Assembly: GCA_022447185.1 (NCBI GenBank)
Contig: JAKVAY010000003.1
Span: 47,399 to 88,642 of the forward strand
Origin: Fuerstiella sp.
GTDB taxonomy: Bacteria > Planctomycetota > Planctomycetia > Planctomycetales > Planctomycetaceae
Length of the DNA stretch: 41,244 nucleotides
Direction of reading: 5' to 3'
Shown here in pieces: positions 36,359 through 41,244 of this stretch. Under the pieces are notes generated by a model. It was not told the DNA's origin and did not search any database. It was given only the letters and a program-made list of their open reading frames with translations. Each line of letters starts with the position of its first letter. The first letter of the stretch is position 1. A program made the position numbers and the translations under genes.

Positions 36359-38299
36359 TACGTTTCGCACCTCATCGATTGCTTGCGGATGTCGATGAAT
36401 CTGGCTGTGGTCCGCTCGAATTGCCATCTCCGAATCGGCGTCGGCACGATGAGCGCTGCGATAGGTTACCACGCCATCTGTCCACCATTTCGGTGATCTT
36501 CCTCGTGAAATGCCCACGATGTTATGGTGGACCACCGACTCGGGGACGGTCGTCTGAGCGACCAGTTTCAGAACAGCTGAACGCTTCGCCAGTGAATCGA
36601 GACTGGTCCTCGGAGCAAACACATTCTCCCAGTTCTGACGATCGTTCAGGCCGGTAATGAACTTCGTAACTTTCAGTGTCGCAGTCGGGACAGACACAAT
36701 CGTTCTGCTTAGCCAGCGTGTGAATCGGTTCGCGTAACGACTGCCTCTGAACGGACTGGCAATTGTGACGATACGGTCCACGGACGCATCAGACTCGAAG
36801 AAAAACACTCGCTGAATTTCATTGTGCGTTCCGTCATCCGTCTGTAAATCAGCAACCGGTGATTTGCTGACTGAGTTCCACAAAGTCTCCTCGCTGTCCA
36901 CCGTCATGAGATATGAAAGGAGTCCTCCCATGCTGTGTCCAACCAGAACCATCTGGTTCAGCTTTTCGTTTTGACCGTGCGGGTCGCATCGCTTCTGCAA
37001 TTCCTCCAAATCGTCCCGCAGATCTGCCAGCGCAAAAGCCAGTGGCTCTCCGGTTGGATACATATAGAACCAAAATTGAAAATGATCATTCAGCATGGGG
37101 TCGCTTTGCAGCTCATTGAACATCTCCATCCATGTCATGGGTGACGACCACAGGCCATGAACCATCAGGACAGGAATCCGATCCGGATCCCAGGGCTGGA
37201 CCATGTAAAGTCCCTGGAGCGACTGAACTTTGTCCGGACGAAGAAAAGCGAACGTATCCAGCAGTTCGAGATCGGGATTTGTCAGGAATCGCGCCAGAGG
37301 AGTGCTCTGGTCGGTTTCCATGGGAAGGATGGTGTCGTGAACGACCACACCTTTCGACTTTCGGGGATCATAAAGCTGCAGACGTATCGGCTTCGCTGCG
37401 CAGTGTTTTCCGGGCGACGGAAAACTCAATACAACTGTCGCTGGGAACCGCAGTCCCTCGGCATAGTACTTTTCCAGAGGTGATGTGTGATCCGGACGTC
37501 GACGGTTGATCATGATGGGCACACCAAGCCCGTGTGTGACATGGCGATGACGCAGATTAGTGATCTCATAATCTGAAACGAATTCAAATTCCCCAATCTG
37601 ATCCGAATGCATCCATCCAGACGAAAGGGGAATTTCAACACTTACGCTGCGATCCGTGAACGGGAGTACGCGAATCTCGTTGTTTGCGTCAGGACATACA
37701 TTTTTAAGCAGGCGTAAAAAACCCTCAACACTCGAGTTGTATATGTCCGCCGTTTGTCGGTGGCTTGGAACATTCGGATCTTTAACCTGATGAGCATTAC
37801 TGCCGACCAGATAACGCCACGCATAATGAGCTGCGTCCACGTACAATTCCGCCGCAAGGTCCTGATCATGACCTTCTGTCTGACTCGCCACCAGATAGCT
37901 TAGTTCAGCGGTCGCACGCAGTGACTCATTCGTTGGATTGACTCTAACGATATTTCTCGCATGGTGGAGCAGTCGTCCGGCATCACGGCTTTTCACAGCA
38001 CCGGTAACCGCAAGAAATTGCTCTGTTCGCGGAGAGGGCCGCGGGCCATCGGGGTCTATCAACTTCAGACGAGTGGACAAAGGATTCCGAGGCTTCTCAC
38101 GAAGCGTAGCAAACTGCACTGTGGTGCAACCGGTATGACCAAATGCGATCACCGAAATCAGAATCAAGCTGACTCTGAACGGAAAACGCTGTACTACTAC
38201 GTTACAAACGCAGATCAGACCGGACAATTTCGTTCCTTGAGATTCAGCGGACTGCAGTCTTATTCTGAACCATATTCCTACGTGCCTGAGCGCATTCAC
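36287..38299 (-). CDS. alpha/beta-hydrolase lipoprotein (putative lipase/esterase)
   Basis: The product has 670 residues from the ATG at 38299; the first about 38 residues may be untranslated. A signal with a lipobox-like Cys58 follows (VSLILISVIAFGHTGC), so a lipid-anchored envelope protein is likely. Residues about 85-180 contain helical, TPR-like sequence. The hydrolase core begins near 365: IPVLMVHGLWSSPMTWMEMF (oxyanion region), then the nucleophile elbow VGHSMGGLLSYL with Ser456, then IVTIASPFRGSRYANRF. A late ADHSQIHRHPQAI supplies the probable catalytic His; the acidic residue is not certain. The substrate is unknown. It overlaps the 3' end of the pseudogene on the opposite strand. 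Confidence 0.85.
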   Translation of the reverse strand: MNALRHVGIWFRIRLQSAESQGTKLSGLICVCNVVVQRFPFRVSLILISVIAFGHTGCTTVQFATLREKPRNPLSTRLKLIDPDGPRPSPRTEQFLAVTGAVKSRDAGRLLHHARNIVRVNPTNESLRATAELSYLVASQTEGHDQDLAAELYVDAAHYAWRYLVGSNAHQVKDPNVPSHRQTADIYNSSVEGFLRLLKNVCPDANNEIRVLPFTDRSVSVEIPLSSGWMHSDQIGEFEFVSDYEITNLRHRHVTHGLGVPIMINRRRPDHTSPLEKYYAEGLRFPATVVLSFPSPGKHCAAKPIRLQLYDPRKSKGVVVHDTILPMETDQSTPLARFLTNPDLELLDTFAFLRPDKVQSLQGLYMVQPWDPDRIPVLMVHGLWSSPMTWMEMFNELQSDPMLNDHFQFWFYMYPTGEPLAFALADLRDDLEELQKRCDPHGQNEKLNQMVLVGHSMGGLLSYLMTVDSEETLWNSVSKSPVADLQTDDGTHNEIQRVFFFESDASVDRIVTIASPFRGSRYANRFTRWLSRTIVSVPTATLKVTKFITGLNDRQNWENVFAPRTSLDSLAKRSAVLKLVAQTTVPESVVHHNIVGISRGRSPKWWTDGVVTYRSAHRADADSEMAIRADHSQIHRHPQAIDEVRNVLREHLRSVDSGSLVVPVGHSTPE

Positions 38300-38511
38300 T
38301 CGCTGAACGAACTAAATTGCACATTCGACTCATCTATTTATTAAACGCATTTGAAGCACTCAAACTTCCCCCCAATGACGTAGGCTCTACCGGTACAGAA
38401 TTCAGGTCAACCCCGACTTTTTAAATACGGAACCCAGGCAACCTGCACATTTCACGCAGCCCTGAACTCACGACGTCGACGTCTTAACACGAACGAACAC
38501 ACACACCGCTC

Positions 38512-40536
38512 ATGCCCCAGCGCAGCTTTAATGTGATTGCCGTCTTTGTGGGACTCATCGGAACCCTGGTCGGTGCGGCATGTACGGCGGACTGGCTCGT
38601 GAATCCGGACGTAACGAATCTGTTTTGGCCGGCAGACGTCAATGAAACGATCGCTGGGCTACTGGGCGGTACAGGAAATAGTCCAGGAAAGGCACAACAG
38701 CTGTCCGTACTGTCGGTGGCCGTACGATTTCTTGGTATGCCGGCTTTATCCATTACAGCGGTATGGCTGTTCGGACGCGGACCCAGTGTTGTCGAGATGG
38801 CGGCAAAACTGTTGATGCAGCTGGGCATGATCGGTATGGGCTGCGGGGTTATCTGGGTGGTGCAACCTCTGGCAGCCCGTGAGTTCGACCTGGCTGTTCC
38901 AACGCTGGTGATGATGCTGGCCGGAATGGCATTGTACTGCTGCGCATCGACATGTGTCCCTCGATTCAGGCAGTCCGGCGTTAGCAACAGCAAACCCGCA
39001 TGGATTTTGATGCTGAGCGCGACGGCTGTGTGGATCGGTATTTCCTTCCGCCTGAATGAACGGCTCTATGCCAATCTCCTGGTTCCACACGGGGACTCAG
39101 CAATGTATGAGGAACATTTGTGGAATTTCTGGCACGGGAAAGGGTTTCGCAGCTATCTGGATCAGGGGTTGTTTCTCGGCGAACACATTCAGGTCATTCA
39201 TTTGCTGTTGGTTCCCGTTCATATGATCTGGCCCACACATTTGACACTGGAACTGGCGGAATCTGTGGCCCTGGCAAGCTGCACGATTCCTCTGTTTTTC
39301 ATTGTCCGTCGGCGGTGCAGTGATGACTGGGCTGCCTGTCTGCTGGCGATCAGCTGGCTGTTCTTCTTTCCGATGCACTTTCTGGACCTCGCGATCGACC
39401 AGAAAACATTCCGTCCGATTTGTCTGGGACTGCCCTTTCTGTTTTGGATGATCCAATCGGCCGAAACAGGAAAAAACTATCGAGCCTGGCTATGCCTGTT
39501 TGTTGCTCTGTCAGCCAAAGAAGACATGGCACTGATCACAGCACCGACCGGCCTCGTTATGTCGCTGAATGCGTGGCGAACTGATCCCAGACAGCAGGGA
39601 TTGATCACCTGGGGAATTCGTGCTGCCCTTGTTTCTGCCGTGTGGCTGGTCGCGGCCGTACTGATTGTGATTCCTATGTTTCGATCCGGCGACGTTGTTC
39701 ACTACAGCCGCTATTTCGGAGACCTGGGTAACAGTCCGGGTGAACTGTTCCACACCACGCTCACACAGCCAGGCCTTGTCCTTACCCAAATATTCAGCTG
39801 GAGAACCCTTGTTTACTCCATCGTGTTCCTTGCACCTATGGCATTTGTCGGCGTCCGAGGAGCTCTGTATCTCTCTGCCGGTTCACTAACGTTCATAATG
39901 CTCTCATTACTTCAGCTGGGAAACGGTGCAGAACTTCCACCAGTGCCCTATCACCATTTTCATGCGCCTTTGTTACCCGTGCTGTTCTGGGCAGCTGCAT
40001 GCGGGACCGCAGTAAACGGAATACAGCGTCAGAAGTGGCCGCGACTGCTGCCATCTACACCGATTGGTACGACTCTGTTAATTTTTTGCTGTTGCCTCAC
40101 AACGGGTATCACTGGTTCGCTGTTACCGTTCGGAGCAGGCTACTGGTCAGATATTTCGGCAGTTGGACGACACGCCTTATTCTACCCACGAGAAAGTGTG
40201 CCGACCGAACGAGCACTCATCCGTCGCGCTGAAATGGTGGAGAAAGTGGTCGCTCTGATTCCAAGATCGGCACGCGTTGCGTCAACCGATTTCATTCATC
40301 CTCGATTAACACACTGTGAACGATCCTACGACTACAGCGACTATGAACGAGTAGTTAATGAAGAGGGCAAACGGATTCCGGCCGATTGTGAGTTCATCGT
40401 AATCGACACAGGCCATCGTTACAGTTCGATTCGCCGTCCCGCTGATGTTCCGGAACTGCGGGAAACGGAACACTGGAGACTGCTCCCGGATGAAACCGAG
40501 GGACTGTTTCTGATCCTTCAGAGGCAGACGGAATAA
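38512..40536 (+). CDS. DUF2079 polytopic membrane protein
   Basis: The product has 674 residues with about 11-12 membrane spans. The family resembles membrane glycosyltransferases of the GT-C/ArnT type. Landmarks are an N-terminal span (VIAVFVGLIGTLVGAACTA), the conserved periplasmic-loop motif HGDSAMYEEHLWNFWHGKGF around residues 190-215 with Asp and Glu candidates for catalysis, GLFLGEHIQVIHLLLVPV, and LSAKEDMALI. The C-terminal about 110 residues form a soluble periplasmic domain (RAEMVEKVVALIPRSARVAS, FIVIDTGHRY). The ATG start at 38512 has no clear Shine-Dalgarno. The donor and acceptor are unknown; a role in envelope glycan or glycolipid modification is inference. It diverges from the hydrolase gene across a 212-base gap. 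Confidence 0.85.
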   Translation: MPQRSFNVIAVFVGLIGTLVGAACTADWLVNPDVTNLFWPADVNETIAGLLGGTGNSPGKAQQLSVLSVAVRFLGMPALSITAVWLFGRGPSVVEMAAKLLMQLGMIGMGCGVIWVVQPLAAREFDLAVPTLVMMLAGMALYCCASTCVPRFRQSGVSNSKPAWILMLSATAVWIGISFRLNERLYANLLVPHGDSAMYEEHLWNFWHGKGFRSYLDQGLFLGEHIQVIHLLLVPVHMIWPTHLTLELAESVALASCTIPLFFIVRRRCSDDWAACLLAISWLFFFPMHFLDLAIDQKTFRPICLGLPFLFWMIQSAETGKNYRAWLCLFVALSAKEDMALITAPTGLVMSLNAWRTDPRQQGLITWGIRAALVSAVWLVAAVLIVIPMFRSGDVVHYSRYFGDLGNSPGELFHTTLTQPGLVLTQIFSWRTLVYSIVFLAPMAFVGVRGALYLSAGSLTFIMLSLLQLGNGAELPPVPYHHFHAPLLPVLFWAAACGTAVNGIQRQKWPRLLPSTPIGTTLLIFCCCLTTGITGSLLPFGAGYWSDISAVGRHALFYPRESVPTERALIRRAEMVEKVVALIPRSARVASTDFIHPRLTHCERSYDYSDYERVVNEEGKRIPADCEFIVIDTGHRYSSIRRPADVPELRETEHWRLLPDETEGLFLILQRQTE

Positions 40537-40620
40537 GTCACGAGCGAGCCCGGCAACCCCGCGGTACTGGTTGTATTCCGTTCGCCAGAATCACGTTGCG
40601 AGCATACGGCGCATAAAGAA

Positions 40621-40652
40621 AGCCGTCGCAGCGCCCGCACGCTGCGACGGCT
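40621..40652 (-). terminator. terminator downstream of the secretin gene
   Basis: AGCCGTCGCAGCG (40621-40633) and CGCTGCGACGGCT (40640-40652) form a perfect 13-base stem with a six-base loop. Read on the reverse strand the stem is followed by TTCTTTAT, fitting an intrinsic terminator for the secretin gene that ends at 40802. It also lies 85 bases after the forward DUF2079 gene and may serve both. Confidence 0.65.
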
Positions 40653-40801
40653 CGGACCCCGGAACTGCGCCGCTGTTCCCAGCGGTGCAGTGAGGAACGA
40701 TTCAGTTGAAACGGACCAGCCCTGCAGCATCAGACCGCACCCGATACTGCAAAGCTCTGAATCCGGCTGAGGACCCGCATCCTCAACCAGACAGTCTGTC
40801 A

Positions 40802-41244
40802 CTACTGAGCAGATGTTCCCAGAGCCACCTCTTCTTCCTCCTCCTGGATGATGATGCGAGGGGTCGCCATCAACATCACGCTTTCAGTTTCCCTTCCAAC
40901 ACCACTGTTCTTAAACAGACGGCTGATATAGGGAATCTTGTTGAGAATCGGCACACCAAACATGGTACGACCTTCCCGCAGACGTTTGATGCCACCCAAC
41001 AGAACTGTTCCACCATCGGGTACGCTCACTGTTGTCATAACAGAAATGGTCTCCATGACCGGCTGCTGAACGGTAATATCTCCGGCACCGGCACCGCCGC
41101 CGCCGCCCATACCACCGCCCATACCACCGCCCATACCACCGCCCATGCCCATGCCGCGGCCGCCGATTCCGCCCCTGCCGCCGCCGCCCATGCCGCCCAT
41201 GCCGCCACCGCCGAATCCACCGCCGATGCCGCCCATGCCCATCA
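40802..41244 (-). CDS. secretin (type II/III secretion GspD/PilQ-like), C-terminal part
   Basis: The frame is open to the window end, so only the C-terminal about 147 residues are seen. The conserved secretin end is clear: VSVPDGGTVLLGGIKRLREG, GVPILNKIPYISRLFKNSGV and ESVMLMATPRIII, which form the beta-barrel lip of the outer-membrane pore. It ends with an acidic tail (EEEEEVALGTSAQ). Before it, about 54 residues are almost only Gly, Met, Ala and Arg; such an insert just before the ISVMTTVSV strand is unusual. The rest of the gene and its partners lie to the right. The family is secure; whether it belongs to a type II, type IV pilus or other system cannot be told from this part. Confidence 0.85.
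   Translation of the reverse strand, partial: MGMGGIGGGFGGGGMGGMGGGGRGGIGGRGMGMGGGMGGGMGGGMGGGGGAGAGDITVQQPVMETISVMTTVSVPDGGTVLLGGIKRLREGRTMFGVPILNKIPYISRLFKNSGVGRETESVMLMATPRIIIQEEEEEVALGTSAQ
41080..41244 (-). repeat. Gly/Met-rich coding repeat in the secretin
   Basis: The reverse strand encodes repeated Gly-Gly-Met or Gly-Met-Gly units, with near-identical tandem copies of a 12-base unit (GGTGGTATGGGC type) around 41105-41145. It continues to the window edge. Such DNA is prone to slippage. Confidence 0.7.

Noticed and set aside
1..41244. tRNA, rRNA, insertion sequences, phage genes and CRISPR arrays
   Set aside because: No cloverleaf, transposase, integrase, terminal repeats or regularly spaced repeats were recognised on either strand.

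Overview
The window looks like chromosome of a planctomycete (Planctomycetia). This rests on gene families that are common and expanded in that group: a DUF1501 protein paired with a PSD1/DUF1549/DUF1553 cytochrome-c protein, an exported DUF4432 protein, a stand-alone NnrD, a glycine-rich secretin, long TPR proteins, and many ATG, GTG or TTG starts without a clear Shine-Dalgarno. Base composition is moderate and even by eye. I found no tRNA, rRNA, insertion sequence, phage gene or CRISPR array. The window reads as chromosomal backbone plus one unusual multi-gene membrane system. All functional statements come from reading motifs; no search was run.

Layout. 1-2778: 3' part of a long TPR protein. 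2992-4397: a small membrane protein and an unassigned protein. 4550-9777, forward: a zinc-ribbon protein, a glucose dehydrogenase of the haloarchaeal type, and an exported beta-propeller fused to an oxidoreductase-like domain. 9778-10426: no convincing gene. 10427-21850, reverse: the main locus. In transcription order it encodes a single-span acidic protein in the position of TonB, ExbB/TolQ, ExbD/TolR, a Ser/Thr protein kinase fused in one frame to a second complete ExbD/TolR domain, a membrane-anchored PQQ-like propeller, a family-5 solute-binding-like protein with a helical N-terminal half, and an exported unassigned protein whose GTG start overlaps the previous stop. Just upstream lies a decayed copy of the 5' end of the TonB-position gene.

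22253-28127, reverse: DUF1501, PSD1 cytochrome and NnrD. 28379-31142, forward: DUF4432 and purA, separated by an inverted repeat and a strong intrinsic terminator. 31372-32226, reverse: a PAS-like/LuxR-type regulator. 32463-35638, forward: a leader with competing hairpins, a small membrane protein, then sucC and sucD. 35839-36358: a probable frameshifted lipoprotein gene. 36287-38299, reverse: an alpha/beta-hydrolase lipoprotein. 38512-40536, forward: a DUF2079 polytopic protein. 40802-41244, reverse: the C-terminus of a secretin, with its terminator.

The most interesting content is the 10427-21850 locus. ExbB/ExbD motors convert the proton gradient into mechanical work and normally drive TonB or TolA. 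Here one of the two ExbD subunits carries a complete-looking cytoplasmic Hanks-type kinase, the TonB-position protein lacks a recognisable TonB C-terminal domain, and the downstream genes encode extracytoplasmic propeller and solute-binding-like proteins. I infer a kinase-coupled, proton-driven envelope machine that links extracytoplasmic ligand or substrate handling to cytoplasmic phosphorylation.
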